DNA from: an uncultured bacterium
Lineage (GTDB): Bacteria; Bacteroidota; Rhodothermia; Rhodothermales; Rubricoccaceae
Direction: 5' to 3'
DNA: 64,000 nt
NCBI GenBank assembly: GCA_947493945.1
Contig: CANLSR010000005.1
Coordinates: 62,001-126,000 of the forward strand
Part shown: one piece after another, positions 50,980-62,021 of the stretch
Numbering within the stretch: the first letter of the stretch is position 1
Layout: each line of letters starts with the position of its first letter
Translations under genes and position numbers: made by a program
Notes under the pieces: generated by a model
What the model was told of the DNA's origin: nothing
Seen by the model: the letters and a program-made list of their open reading frames with translations, nothing else
Database searches by the model: none

Positions 50980-52371
50980 CTAGACCTCCAGCACGCGCAC
51001 CTCGGTCTCGACCTCGCTCTTGGGGATCAGTGCGGGCCAGTACGCGATCACCTCGCTGGGGCGCGGGCGCCCGCCGGCGAAGCCGGTCACGGCGCTGGGG
51101 CCGGTCAGGATGAGCGGCGCGATCTCGCGGCCGAACTGCTCGACGGCCGCACGGTCCTGGCTGCGGACCGAGACGCGGAGCTGGACCTCGTCCAGGTCGG
51201 CCTCGGCCACGGCGTCCTCCTCGGTCACTTCCGAGAGCGCGTTGAGGCCGATGATCTCGGCGCGGACCTCGTCGAACTCCAGGCCGAGCGCGTCGAGCCG
51301 CTGGCGCAGGATCTGGGCGGCGGCGCGGGCCTTGGGGGCGGCGTCGGGCCAGGCGTAGACCAGCGTCGACGTCGCCTTCCAGCCGTCGGAGTAGGCGGCC
51401 GAGACCTTGAGGAACTCGGTGTCCGGGGTGCCCCGGATGCCGCTCACGCGAACGCGGTCGTCGCCCTCGTCTTTCAGCTGGATCGAGGTAAAGTCAGCCA
51501 CGACGTCGGGCGTGATGTAGTCGGCCGGGTCGCCGATCTCGTAGAGCAGTTGCTCCGAGACCGTCCCGCGCGAGACCAGCCCGCCGGTCCCGTCGTGCTT
51601 GGTGACCACGAACGTGCCGTCGGGGGCCACCTCGGCGATGGGGAACCCGATGCCGGCCATGTCCGGCACCTTGCGCCAGTCGGTAAAGTTGCCGCCGGAC
51701 GACTGGGCCCCGCACTCCAGGATGTGGCCGGCGACCGTCCCGGCGGCCATCTTGTCCCAGTCGGCCCAGTCCCACCCGAACTTGTCCACCAGGGGCGCGA
51801 GCGTCAGGCCGGTGTCGGTCGTGCGGCCGGTGACCACCACGTCGGCGCCGGCCGCCAGCGCCTCGGCGATGGGCTGGGCGCCGAGGTAGGCGTTGGCGCT
51901 CACGATCCGGTCCACGACGGTGCTCAGCGGCTCGCCGGTCTCCATGTGCTCCAGCTCGACGCCGCGCGCGATCAGGTCGTCCAGGCGGCCCAGCAGGTCG
52001 TCGCCGGTGACGACGGCGACCTTGAGGCCGGTCGCGCCGCGCGCTCTCGCGCCCTCGACGATGGCCTGGGCGCAGGCCTCGGGGTTCACGCCGCCGGCGT
52101 TGGAGATGATCTTGAACCCGCGCTCCTTGATGTCGGGCGCCAGCTCGGTCACCACCTCGACAAAGTCGCGCGCGTAGCCCATCGACGGGTCGCGGAGCTT
52201 CTGCTTCTGCAGGATCGACATGGTCACCTCGGCGAGGTAGTCCATGACGAGCACGTCGATGGGGCCCAGGCGGGCCTGGTCGATGGGGGCGCGCTGGAGG
52301 TCTCCCCAGAACCCCTGGCCGGAGGCGATGCGGAGGGTCCCGCCGGATCGGGAGGAGGACGTGTCGGGCAT
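50980..52371 (-). CDS. AtuA-like protein (acyclic terpene utilisation family, DUF1446)
   Basis: 463 residues. Diagnostic blocks include GFWGDLQRAPIDQARLGPID, VLVMDYLAEVTMSILQKQ, IISNAGGVNPEACAQAIVEG, AYLGAQPIAEALAAGADVVV, TGRTTDTGLTLAPLV and ILECGAQSSGGNF. AtuA occurs in the Pseudomonas citronellol/geraniol catabolic cluster but its reaction is not known. No other atu genes (geranyl-CoA carboxylase) are adjacent. It sits between the LOV kinase and receiver-Hpt genes on the same strand. Confidence 0.88.
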   Translation of the reverse strand: MPDTSSSRSGGTLRIASGQGFWGDLQRAPIDQARLGPIDVLVMDYLAEVTMSILQKQKLRDPSMGYARDFVEVVTELAPDIKERGFKIISNAGGVNPEACAQAIVEGARARGATGLKVAVVTGDDLLGRLDDLIARGVELEHMETGEPLSTVVDRIVSANAYLGAQPIAEALAAGADVVVTGRTTDTGLTLAPLVDKFGWDWADWDKMAAGTVAGHILECGAQSSGGNFTDWRKVPDMAGIGFPIAEVAPDGTFVVTKHDGTGGLVSRGTVSEQLLYEIGDPADYITPDVVADFTSIQLKDEGDDRVRVSGIRGTPDTEFLKVSAAYSDGWKATSTLVYAWPDAAPKARAAAQILRQRLDALGLEFDEVRAEIIGLNALSEVTEEDAVAEADLDEVQLRVSVRSQDRAAVEQFGREIAPLILTGPSAVTGFAGGRPRPSEVIAYWPALIPKSEVETEVRVLEV

Positions 52372-52472
52372 GGGTCGTCGGGCTGGCGGCCGGCGAGGTC
52401 CGGGCGCTCGGGGAAGCTACCACGGCGCCCCGGCGCGTTCCGGCCCCGGGCGGCCGTGGGCACGCCCGCGCG

Positions 52473-54686
52473 CTACGCCTGGGGGAACCGGAGCCGCACG
52501 ACCGTGCCGCCGGCGTCGGCGGCCCGGACCTCGAGCGCGCCGCCGACGCGGCGGGCCCGGTAGGCCATCGTGCGCAGGCCGAGGCCGCTGCCGCCGAGCG
52601 CGTCGTCCTCGATGCCGGTCCCGTCGTCGCGGACCGTCAGCACGGCATCGTCGCCGTTGAGGGACAGCGCCACGTCGATCCGCTCGGCGTGGCCGTGGCG
52701 GACGGCGTTGGTCGCCGCCTCCTGGACCACGCGGTAGATGTGCCCGGCGGCCTCGCCGGAGGCGACCGCCACGGCCGCGTCGCTCTCGAAGTGGCACTCG
52801 ACGCCGAACGACTGCCCGACCTCGGCGCACAGGCGCCCCAGCGCCGGCGCGAGCCCGTCCGGGTCCACCTCGACCGGGAACAGGCCGCGGGCGATGGCCC
52901 GCGCCTGGTCCAGCGCGTCGCTGACGTGGCCCCGGATCCGCACGAGGTCGTCCGCCAGCGCGTCGTCGCCCCGGGCGGCCAGCTCGCGCTCGACGACGTG
53001 GAGCTGCATCGCCGAGCCGGTGAGGACCTGGCCCAGGCCGTCGTGGAGCTCGCGCGCGATCCGTTCCTGCTCGCGGCCGGCCGCCTCGAGCACCTCGTGC
53101 TCCAGTCGGCGCTGGTCGGTCACGTCGCGCTGGGTGCCCACCCAGTTCACGATCTGGCCGCCCTCGTCGCGGACCGGCGCGATCTCCCACTGAAGCAGGA
53201 ACGGGCTCCCGTCCTTGCGGTAGTTGACCGTCTCCGACTTGACCGGCTCGCCGGCCTCCAGGTGGCGTCGGATCCGGTCCAGGACGGCCCGGTCGGTCTC
53301 CGGCCCTTGGTACATCCTCGGCGACCGGCCCACGGCTTCGCCGACGCCGTAGCCGAACAGCCGGGCGTGGGCGCGGTTGGCGTAGAGGATGTTCGGGCCG
53401 GGCGCGTCGAGTTGGGCGTCGGTGACGATGATCGACTCGGCGGCCTGGTCGACGGCCGCCGCCAGCAGCTGGCGCTCTAGGGCCGCCTCGCGCGCCGCGG
53501 TCACGTCCTCGCCGACGTAGGCGTAGAGCGGCACCGGGCCGGGGTCGTCGTGGAGCCGGCTCACGGTCATACGCAGCGACCGCGTGCCCGGCGTCCCCTC
53601 CTCGCTGCCCCACGGGATGGTGGTGTTGAACTGGACCGGCTCGCCGGCCCGGTGGCACGCCTCGACGGCGTCGGACCACCGGCGGGCCTCGTCGGGGGTG
53701 AACCCGAGCTCGCTCGGCGAGGCGCCGGCCACGTCCTCGGGCGCCCGGCGGTAGACCTCGGCCGCCCGGACGTTGGCGGTCCGGTGCACCAGCCGCTCGC
53801 CGGTCTGCTCCACGACGCCCATCAGCATCGGCGCGCTGTCGTAGAACGCGCGCAGCAGCCCGGCCTGGCTCCGGACCTCGCGCTGGGCCAGCACGCGGTC
53901 GGTGACGTCGTTCTGGACGCCGACGTAGTTCACCACCTCGCCTCGCCGGTCGCGGATGGGCGTGAGGAACAACTCGTTGTAGAACAGCTCGCCGTTCTTG
54001 CGGTAGTTCCGGATCGTGACCTGGGTGGACTCGCCGGCCGCCACCGCGCGCCGGATCTCCCGGACGCCGTCCTGGTCGTCGTCGCGCGAGCCGTCGCCGC
54101 GGGCCTGGAGAAAGCGGCAGTTGCGGCCGATCACCTCGCCGCGCGGGTAGCCGGTGACCGTGCTGAAGTGGCCGTTGGCGAACACCAACGGGTTGTCCGG
54201 CGCGCGGGCGTCGCTCACGACCACCAGGATGTTGGTCGCGTTGAGCGCGTGCCGGAGCAGGTCCACGCGGTCGCGCGTCACGTCGGGCGACTCGGGCACG
54301 CTGCGGACCAGGACCAGCGACGTCTCGTCCATCGCCTGGTGCAGCGGGCTCGAGAGCCCCCCGTCCAGCGGGAGCGTGGCCACGTTGAGCCACTGGTCCG
54401 GGGCGTGAGCGGGCCGGGCGTCCCAGGCGCCTGCCGACCGCTTGGCAAAGGCCGGCGGGAAGACGGAGCGGTCGGACGGGTGGACCAGGTCCACGAATTG
54501 CTGCCCGACCAGGTCCGCGACGGGAGCGCCGAGCAGGTCCTCGGCCTGGTCGCTCGCGTACAGCACGGCGCCGCCGGCGTCCACCGCCAGCACGGCGTCT
54601 GGGAGAGCGTGGGCTAGAAGCTGAAACCCGTCACTCTGGGCGAGGGCGCTGGCGGTGTCCCCGGGGGGACGGAGGCTGTCGGTCAT
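52473..54686 (-). CDS. LOV/PAS blue-light sensor histidine kinase
   Basis: 737 residues. PAS domain 1 at about 18-130. Residues 143-264 form a LOV domain with the photoactive motif GRNCRFLQ (187-194), Cys190 being the residue that forms the flavin adduct, and the C-terminal VNYVGVQNDVTDR. A third PAS occupies 271-398. Residues 405-526 are a LOV-like PAS in which the motif reads GRSPRMYQ (453-460), so Cys is lost. The kinase core is of HisKA_3 type (EQERIARELHDGLGQVLTGS, phospho-His548) with HATPase (EAATNAVRHG, VRDDGTGI, GSGLGLRTM). No transmembrane segment, so it is cytoplasmic. NarL-type response regulators are the usual partners of this kinase type; none is adjacent. Confidence 0.92.
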   Translation of the reverse strand: MTDSLRPPGDTASALAQSDGFQLLAHALPDAVLAVDAGGAVLYASDQAEDLLGAPVADLVGQQFVDLVHPSDRSVFPPAFAKRSAGAWDARPAHAPDQWLNVATLPLDGGLSSPLHQAMDETSLVLVRSVPESPDVTRDRVDLLRHALNATNILVVVSDARAPDNPLVFANGHFSTVTGYPRGEVIGRNCRFLQARGDGSRDDDQDGVREIRRAVAAGESTQVTIRNYRKNGELFYNELFLTPIRDRRGEVVNYVGVQNDVTDRVLAQREVRSQAGLLRAFYDSAPMLMGVVEQTGERLVHRTANVRAAEVYRRAPEDVAGASPSELGFTPDEARRWSDAVEACHRAGEPVQFNTTIPWGSEEGTPGTRSLRMTVSRLHDDPGPVPLYAYVGEDVTAAREAALERQLLAAAVDQAAESIIVTDAQLDAPGPNILYANRAHARLFGYGVGEAVGRSPRMYQGPETDRAVLDRIRRHLEAGEPVKSETVNYRKDGSPFLLQWEIAPVRDEGGQIVNWVGTQRDVTDQRRLEHEVLEAAGREQERIARELHDGLGQVLTGSAMQLHVVERELAARGDDALADDLVRIRGHVSDALDQARAIARGLFPVEVDPDGLAPALGRLCAEVGQSFGVECHFESDAAVAVASGEAAGHIYRVVQEAATNAVRHGHAERIDVALSLNGDDAVLTVRDDGTGIEDDALGGSGLGLRTMAYRARRVGGALEVRAADAGGTVVRLRFPQA

Positions 54687-54707
54687 TCAGGCAAACCAAT
54701 GGTCTGC

Positions 54708-54715
54708 CAAACATA
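54708..54715 (-). promoter_or_regulatory. Promoter -7-type box TATGTTTG of the LOV kinase
   Basis: On the minus strand TATGTTTG (54715-54708) is an exact match to TAnnTTTG, 21 bases before the kinase ATG. No TTG is present at the expected upstream distance. Confidence 0.45.
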
Positions 54716-54752
54716 AGCAGGCTCCGCCCCGCCTCATTTGTAGGGGATCACC

Positions 54753-55520
54753 CTAGATGGCCCGGACGCGGACCGAGTCCAGGACCACCTCCGACACGTC
54801 AAACGCGAGGCCCCGGTCGTACACGTCGCCGAACGCCTCCAGCCGCTCCAGGGAGTCGGCCGACAGGTTCCGCCAGTCCTGGAACAGCACGCCGCCGACG
54901 CGCCGGCTGCCGAGCGGCACGCGGAACCGGGTGCCCGTCGCCGCGCGCGCCGTGTCGCCAGGCGTGACGTCGTAGGTGTAGGCGTAGTGGCCGACCTCGC
55001 CGTCGGACTGGCGGAGCCAGTAGACGTAGCGGTCCTGGTGGTCCTGGCCGCCGCCGTCTTGGGCGAACGTGACCTCGACGCGGTCGTAGTCCCGGCCGCC
55101 GACACGCTCGGGCGTGAGCCGCCGCGCCCGCACGGCGGGGTCCGCCAGCGGGGCGGGCAGGAGCGCGAAGTAGGCCACCGAGTTGACGGCGGTCTCGGTG
55201 CGCGCCGCCTCGGCGGAGTCGAGCGGCACCGGGGCGCCGTCGACGAACCGGTGCGTGCCGTCGTTGTCGACGACGTCCTCGACGGTCCGCCCCAGGCTGT
55301 CGGTCGTGGTCCGGGCGTAGCGGAACCGGCCGCCGTCGCGGCGGAGCACGAACGGCGTGCCGCGGAACTGGAACGACACCTCGGCGCGGTCCAGGAGCGC
55401 CGAGCCGTGGTGGGCACGGGCGCGGTCCAAGAGCGCCAGCGCCTCGGGGTCGCCCTGAGGCGCCGGCCGCGCACAAGCCGCCAGTACCAGGATCAGGGCG
55501 GCGAGCGAGAGGCGGGGCAT
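54753..55520 (-). CDS. DUF6503-type lipoprotein
   Basis: 255 residues. Signal peptide with lipobox ILVLAAC (Cys16). The mature part has DRARAHHGSALLDRAEVSFQ, FRGTPFVLRRDGGRFRYART, VDNDGTHRFVDG, VNSVAYFALLPAPLADPAV, AYTYDVTPGD and FQDWRNLSADSLERL, the pattern of DUF6503 proteins of Bacteroidota, some of which are mis-labelled as aldolases. It resembles outer-membrane lipoprotein carrier folds (LolA-like beta half-barrel), which is an inference. Function unknown. It lies upstream of the LOV kinase's promoter side on the same strand. Confidence 0.75.
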   Translation of the reverse strand: MPRLSLAALILVLAACARPAPQGDPEALALLDRARAHHGSALLDRAEVSFQFRGTPFVLRRDGGRFRYARTTTDSLGRTVEDVVDNDGTHRFVDGAPVPLDSAEAARTETAVNSVAYFALLPAPLADPAVRARRLTPERVGGRDYDRVEVTFAQDGGGQDHQDRYVYWLRQSDGEVGHYAYTYDVTPGDTARAATGTRFRVPLGSRRVGGVLFQDWRNLSADSLERLEAFGDVYDRGLAFDVSEVVLDSVRVRAI

Positions 55521-55622
55521 GGGGCGTCGGCGGTCGGGACTGCGGACGTTGCGCGCCGGCTTGGGCTTACGCGCGCGCCGCTGGCGGCAGCCGTCGCCAG
55601 CCAGCCGGGGCGCCGGCCGCGC

Positions 55623-56843
55623 TCACGCGAACGGCGACTGCTGGGCAGCGAGGGCCAGCTTCTGCGTGTCCTGGGCGATCACCAGCTCCTCGTTGGTCGG
55701 CACGACCCAGACCGGAACGGCGCTGTCGGCCGTCGTGACGCGCGCCTCCGCGCCGCTGGCGGCGTCGTTGGCCGCCGGGTCCAGTGTCATGCCCAGGCCT
55801 TCCAGTCCGTCCAGGATCTGGGCGCGGATGGGCGCCGCGAACGTGCCGATGCCGGCCGTGAACGCGACCGCGTCCAGCCCGCCGAGCACCGCCAGGTAGC
55901 GGCCGATGTACGACTTGACGCGGTAGCAGAACACGTCGACGGCCTGCTGGCAGCGCGTGTCGCCGGCGGCGGCCTCCGCCAGCAGGTCGCGCATGTCTGA
56001 GGCGTAGCCGCTCAGGCCCAAGAGCCCCGAGTAGCGGTTGAGCATCGTGTGGACCTCGGCGAGCGGCATGTCCTCCTTTTCCATCACCTCGAACACGATC
56101 GACGGGTCGAGGTCGCCGGAGCGCGTGCCCATTACCAGGCCCTCCAGCGGCGTCATCCCCATCGACGTGTCCACGGACCGGCCGTCGCGGATGGCGCACA
56201 TCGAGCAGCCGTTGCCCAGGTGGATCGTGATCACGCGGCTACCCTTCGGGTCCAGGGCCTCCAACTCGTAGAGCCGGCGCGACACGTAAAAGTGGCTCGT
56301 CCCGTGGAAGCCGTAGCGGCGGATCTTGTGGCGCCGGTAGAGCCGGTTCGGCAGCGCGTAGAGGTAGGCCTGGGGCGGCAGCGTCTGGTGGAACGCCGTG
56401 TCGAACACGGCCACCTGGGGCACGTCCGGAAACGCCTTCTGGGCCGCCCGGATGCCCTGCAGGTTGGCCGGGTTGTGGAGCGGCGCCAGGTCGAAGGCGT
56501 CGCGGATGGCGTCGACCACCTCGCCGTCGATCAGCGCCGACTCCGCGAACTGCTCGCCGCCATGGACCACGCGGTGCCCGACGGCCTCGATCTCGGGGAG
56601 CACGTCGCGCTCCGGCCCGTCGGCCTCGCGCATCCGGTCGAGCAGGTGCGACAATGCCGCGGCGTGGTCGGGCGCCTGGAGCGAGATCCGCTCCGGCTTG
56701 GCATCGCCCACGCGGAACCCCGCCAGCGACGAGACGGCCCCGATGCGCTCGACCTGACCCGCCGCCAGCACGGCACCCGTGTCGGCATCGGTCAGATCGA
56801 TCTTGAGCGACGACGAGCCGGCGTTGACGACGAGGACGATCAC
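55623..56843 (-). CDS. ackA: Acetate kinase
   Basis: 406 residues, full length. N-terminal VVNAGSSSLKIDL, GHRVVHGGEQF with the phosphate-binding region, VFDTAFHQTLPPQAYLYALP, RRYGFHGTSHFYVSRR, IHLGNGCSMCAIRDG, DTSMGMTPLEGLVMGTRSGD and FTAGIGTFAAPIRAQI are all present. It interconverts acetate and acetyl phosphate. No pta gene follows, so the second enzyme of the pathway is elsewhere. Confidence 0.96.
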   Translation of the reverse strand: MIVLVVNAGSSSLKIDLTDADTGAVLAAGQVERIGAVSSLAGFRVGDAKPERISLQAPDHAAALSHLLDRMREADGPERDVLPEIEAVGHRVVHGGEQFAESALIDGEVVDAIRDAFDLAPLHNPANLQGIRAAQKAFPDVPQVAVFDTAFHQTLPPQAYLYALPNRLYRRHKIRRYGFHGTSHFYVSRRLYELEALDPKGSRVITIHLGNGCSMCAIRDGRSVDTSMGMTPLEGLVMGTRSGDLDPSIVFEVMEKEDMPLAEVHTMLNRYSGLLGLSGYASDMRDLLAEAAAGDTRCQQAVDVFCYRVKSYIGRYLAVLGGLDAVAFTAGIGTFAAPIRAQILDGLEGLGMTLDPAANDAASGAEARVTTADSAVPVWVVPTNEELVIAQDTQKLALAAQQSPFA

Positions 56844-56952
56844 GGGCGAGGAGTCAGGAAATGGGAAGTAGGGAACAGGCGGACGTCTGCTGCCACGGCT
56901 GGAAACCCACCACGGCCGAGTCTGGGTCCGCCCGCACGTGATCTCCGCTGCC

Positions 56953-56979
56953 CCGCTGGCGGACGGCCTCCGCCAGTCG
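56953..56979. repeat. GCTGGCGG inverted-pair hairpin, imperfect copy 13
   Basis: CCGCTGGCGGA (56953-56963) and TCCGCCAGTCGG (56969-56980 region), 8-bp perfect inner stem CTGGCGGA/TCCGCCAG, in the guaA/ackA gap. The gap also has CTGATTCCTGATTCCT near 57007. Confidence 0.7.
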
Positions 56980-57029
56980 GCGGCGGACTCCTCTACCGGG
57001 GCCCCTGATTCCTGATTCCTCGCGCCTCC

Positions 57030-58616
57030 CTACTCCCACTCGATGGTGGCCGGCGGCTTGCTCGACACGTCGTAGGCGACGCGGTTGATGCCGCGCACCT
57101 CGTTGATGATCCGGTTGGACGCCCGGCCCAGCACCTCGTAGGGCAGGCGCGCCCAGTCGGCCGTCATGCCGTCGGTCGAGGTGACGGCGCGCAGCGTCAC
57201 GGCCTGCTCGTACGTCCGGTAGTCGCCCATCACGCCCACGCTCTTGATGGGCAGCAAGACGGCGAACGCCTGCCACACGTCGTCGTAGGTGCCGCTCGTG
57301 ACCAGCTCGTCGAGCCAGATCCGGTCGGCCTGGCGCAGCAGGTCGCACGCCTCACGCGTGACCGGCCCCAGGATGCGGACCGCCAGGCCCGGTCCGGGGA
57401 ACGGGTGCCGCTTGATGATGGCCTCCGGCACACCCAGCTCGCGGCCCACGGCGCGCACCTCGTCCTTGAACAGCTCGCGGAACGGCTCCACCAGCTCGAA
57501 CCCCAGCTTCTCGGGCAGTCCGCCAACGTTGTGGTGCGTCTTGATGGTCGCGCTCGGCCCCCTAAAGCTCACCGACTCGATCACGTCCGGGTACAACGTG
57601 CCCTGGGCCAGAAACCGGGGCTTGTGCCCCAGCCGCTCGGTCACGCGCTGGGTCTCCTGCTCGAACACCTCGACAAACGTGCGCCCGATGATCTTGCGCT
57701 TCTGCTCGGGGTCCTCGACGCCCGTCAGCCGGCCCAAGAACAGCTCCGACGCGTCGACGGCCACCAAGTCCAGGTCGAACCCGTCGGCGAACGTCTGCTG
57801 GACCTGCTCGAACTCGCCCCACCGCAGCAAGCCGTTGTCCACGAACACGCACGTCAGCTGGTCGCCGATGGCCTTATCGAGCAACGCCGCCGCGACCGAC
57901 GAGTCCACGCCGCCGCTTAGCCCCAGGATCACGTGGTCGTCGCCGACTTGGCTCCGGATGGCCTCGACCTTCTCGTCGATAAACGAGCCCGTGGTCCAGT
58001 CGCCGCGCAGGCCGCAGATGTCGCGCACGAAGTTGCCCAGCATCGTCGCCCCGTCTTGGGAGTGGACGACTTCGGGATGGAACTGGACGCCCCAGATCGG
58101 CCCGTGGTCGGAGTCGGGCTCGGCGGCGACGGCGGCGATGGGCGCGTTGTCCGTCGCGGCGATGGCGCGGAAGCCGGCCGGCAGGCGCGTGAGGTGGTCG
58201 CCGTGGCTCATCCACACGACCGAGTTCTCGGGCACGCCCCGGAACAGCGCGTCTTGCTCGTGCGCCACGATGGGCGAGCGCCCGAACTCGCGGTGGTCGC
58301 TCGCCTCGACCGCCCCGCCGAGCGCGTGCGCCAGCGCCTGGAGCCCGTAGCAGATGCCCAGCACCGGCACGCGGTCGCCCGTGCCCGGCTGGCGGAGGCC
58401 GAGCAGCGCCAGGTCCAGCTGGGGCGCGCCGTCGTCGGTGACCGACATCGGGCCGCCGGACAGGATCAGCCCGCTCGGCTCCAGCGCCGCGATCTCGCTG
58501 GCGGGCGCCGTGCACGGGTGGATCTCGCAGTAGACGCCGGCCTCGCGCACGCGCCGCGCGATCAGCTGGGTCGTCTGGCTCCCAAAGTCCAGGACGACGA
58601 CGGTTTGGTGGGTCAT
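57030..58616 (-). CDS. guaA: GMP synthase (glutamine-hydrolysing)
   Basis: 528 residues from ATG 58616 ([20 protein letters not shown]). The class I glutamine amidotransferase half has the nucleophile Cys in [12 protein letters not shown] and catalytic His/Glu in [11 protein letters not shown]. The ATP-pyrophosphatase half has [14 protein letters not shown], and the C-terminal dimerisation domain includes [15 protein letters not shown] and IEWE at the end. It converts XMP to GMP. An upstream in-frame start adding 22 residues is not supported by conservation. Confidence 0.97.
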   Translation of the reverse strand: MTHQTVVVLDFGSQTTQLIARRVREAGVYCEIHPCTAPASEIAALEPSGLILSGGPMSVTDDGAPQLDLALLGLRQPGTGDRVPVLGICYGLQALAHALGGAVEASDHREFGRSPIVAHEQDALFRGVPENSVVWMSHGDHLTRLPAGFRAIAATDNAPIAAVAAEPDSDHGPIWGVQFHPEVVHSQDGATMLGNFVRDICGLRGDWTTGSFIDEKVEAIRSQVGDDHVILGLSGGVDSSVAAALLDKAIGDQLTCVFVDNGLLRWGEFEQVQQTFADGFDLDLVAVDASELFLGRLTGVEDPEQKRKIIGRTFVEVFEQETQRVTERLGHKPRFLAQGTLYPDVIESVSFRGPSATIKTHHNVGGLPEKLGFELVEPFRELFKDEVRAVGRELGVPEAIIKRHPFPGPGLAVRILGPVTREACDLLRQADRIWLDELVTSGTYDDVWQAFAVLLPIKSVGVMGDYRTYEQAVTLRAVTSTDGMTADWARLPYEVLGRASNRIINEVRGINRVAYDVSSKPPATIEWE

Positions 58617-58699
58617 ACGAGGAGTTGAGGATACGGGACGCGGGATGAGGAGGACAGGCGATTGCCCGTCCCGCATCCCCACCGCCTATCCCTCTGTTG

Positions 58700-59083
58700 C
58701 TAGGCGCCGATCATCTCGGTGTACTCCTCCGCCGACATCAGCGCCTCCACGCTGGCGGCGTCGGTCGGGCGGAGCTTGACCATCCAGCCCTCGCCGTAGG
58801 GGTCCGAGTTGACCGACTCCGGCGCGTCCTCCAGGCCGTCGTTGATGGCCTCGATGGTGCCGGCGACGGGCGCGAACAGCTCGCTCACCGTCTTGACGGC
58901 CTCGACGGAGCCGAACGAGCCCTCGGCCTCGACCTCGGTGCCGACGGCCTCGATCTCGACGAACACGATGTCGCCCAGCTCGCTCTGGGCGTAGTCGGTC
59001 ACGCCGATCGTCGCCAGGCCGTCGTCGTCCAGGCGGACCCACTCGTGGTCGGAGGTGTAGCGGAGGTCGTCGGGGAATTGCAT
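58700..59083 (-). CDS. gcvH: Glycine cleavage system H protein
   Basis: 127 residues. The opening FPDDLRYTSDHEWVRLDDDG is typical, YAQSELGDIVFVEI follows, and the lipoyl attachment Lys is residue 64 in FGSVEAVKTVSELF. GcvH carries aminomethyl groups between the P, T and L proteins, and it also serves as the hub of lipoate biosynthesis. The other gcv genes are not here; it lies between guaA and accC. Confidence 0.95.
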   Translation of the reverse strand: MQFPDDLRYTSDHEWVRLDDDGLATIGVTDYAQSELGDIVFVEIEAVGTEVEAEGSFGSVEAVKTVSELFAPVAGTIEAINDGLEDAPESVNSDPYGEGWMVKLRPTDAASVEALMSAEEYTEMIGA

Positions 59084-59093
59084 GGGTTGAGTG

Positions 59094-59173
59094 GGTTCAG
59101 GGTTCTATGGTTGGCTCGCCGTCCCTGCGGGGTCAGGGTTCGCTCAGGTGTAGGTCCTTGCGAACCCTGAACC
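59094..59173. repeat. GGTTCAGGGTTC inverted repeat between gcvH and accC
   Basis: GGTTCAGGGTTC (59094-59105) and GAACCCTGAACC (59162-59173), perfect 12-bp arms about 56 bases apart, plus further AGGGTTC and CCCTGAACC copies in the loop and just after. It could act as terminator or as a stem in the accC leader region. Confidence 0.7.
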
Positions 59174-59191
59174 GTAGGACCCTGAACCGTT

Positions 59192-60535
<1,344 letters not shown>

Positions 60536-60618
60536 TGCGGGGTGCGGGGTGCGTGATGCCGTGATGGCGGGGCGTGGCTCGGCGGCGAGTCACGCACCAC
60601 GGACCACGGCCCCGTCCT

Positions 60619-61110
<492 letters not shown>

Positions 61111-61267
61111 GGAACGAGCGGGTCACAGAGGGGGCCGAGAAGGTACGGACGCTCCGGGCCGAGGGCGCGCGGGCGGCGCATCTTCGGCGACGGTCGCCCG
61201 AGCTCCGCACCGGGCCGCTGGGGCAGGTCGCGCAGACCACCGCCGCCAGTCGGGCGGGCGCGGGCGT

Positions 61268-61837
61268 TTAGGCCGCGGTCACGCGCGTCTGGTAGCTCGC
61301 CGTCTCGGTGTCGACCCGGATCAGGTCGCCCTCGTTGATGAACAGCGGCACGTAGACCGTCGCGCCGGACTCCAGGACGGCCGGCTTGGTGGCGCCGGTC
61401 GCGGTGTCGCCCTTGAGGCCGGGGTCGGTCTGGGTCACGACCAGCTCCACTTGGCGCGGCAGCTCCACCGACAGCGGCTCCTCGGTCGAGGCGTCGACGA
61501 GCACGTCGACGGTCCCGCCCTCCTTGATCAGGTCGCGCCCCTCGACCATGTCCGGGCGCAGCGTCCGCTGCTCGTAGGTCTCGGTGTTCATGATGTGGAG
61601 CCCGAGGTCGTCCTCGTAGAGGAACTGCATCTCGCGGCGCTCCACGCGCACGGTCTCGACCTTCTCGCCGGCCCGGAACGTGGTGTCGACGATCTTGCCG
61701 TTGCGCACGTTCTTGAGCTTGCCGCGCACGAACGCGCCGCCCTTGCCGGGCTTGACGTGCATGAACTCGACGATCTGCCACAGATCGTCTTTCCAGTTGA
61801 GGACGAGGCCGTTGCGGAAGTCTTGGGTCGAGGCCAT
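61268..61837 (-). CDS. efp: Elongation factor P
   Basis: 189 residues, normal length. The loop that is post-translationally modified reads VKPGKGGAFVRGKLKNV, with Lys32 in the position of the modified residue; the modification enzyme is not in the window. C-terminal YEQRTL/VTQTDPGLKGDTATG and GDLIRVDTETASYQTRV fit. EF-P rescues ribosomes stalled at polyproline, which suits a genome full of Pro-rich proteins such as AccB and 48157-48603. It heads the efp-accB-accC unit. Confidence 0.96.
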   Translation of the reverse strand: MASTQDFRNGLVLNWKDDLWQIVEFMHVKPGKGGAFVRGKLKNVRNGKIVDTTFRAGEKVETVRVERREMQFLYEDDLGLHIMNTETYEQRTLRPDMVEGRDLIKEGGTVDVLVDASTEEPLSVELPRQVELVVTQTDPGLKGDTATGATKPAVLESGATVYVPLFINEGDLIRVDTETASYQTRVTAA

Positions 61838-61863
61838 GCGTGTTTGGGGCGTGGGGGCAGGTG

Positions 61864-61871
61864 GAAAGCTA
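61864..61871 (-). promoter_or_regulatory. -7-type box TAGCTTTC upstream of efp
   Basis: On the minus strand TAGCTTTC (61871-61864) lies 26 bases before the efp ATG and fits the TAnnTTTG pattern except at the last base. A TTG directly upstream is too close to be the -33 element. Confidence 0.35.
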
Positions 61872-61915
61872 GCAAGTGCCGGTGGCCGGCGGGGCGAAGC
61901 GGCGGTGGAACTCGG

Positions 61916-61940
61916 CCCGCTGGCGGGCGCCGCCAGCGGG
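61916..61940. repeat. GCTGGCG inverted-pair hairpin, copy 14
   Basis: CCCGCTGGCG (61916-61925) and CGCCAGCGGG (61931-61940), perfect 10-bp stem, 5-nt loop, in the divergent region between efp and the 62022 gene. TAGCTTGC at 61971-61978 may be the promoter box of that gene. Confidence 0.85.
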
Positions 61941-62021
61941 GCAGGAAAGCGGCCCCTTTGGCGACAGGCTTAGCTTGCCGCTGCGCCTTTTGCATGCCCA
62001 TATCACGCGTTGCCCGCTCCT

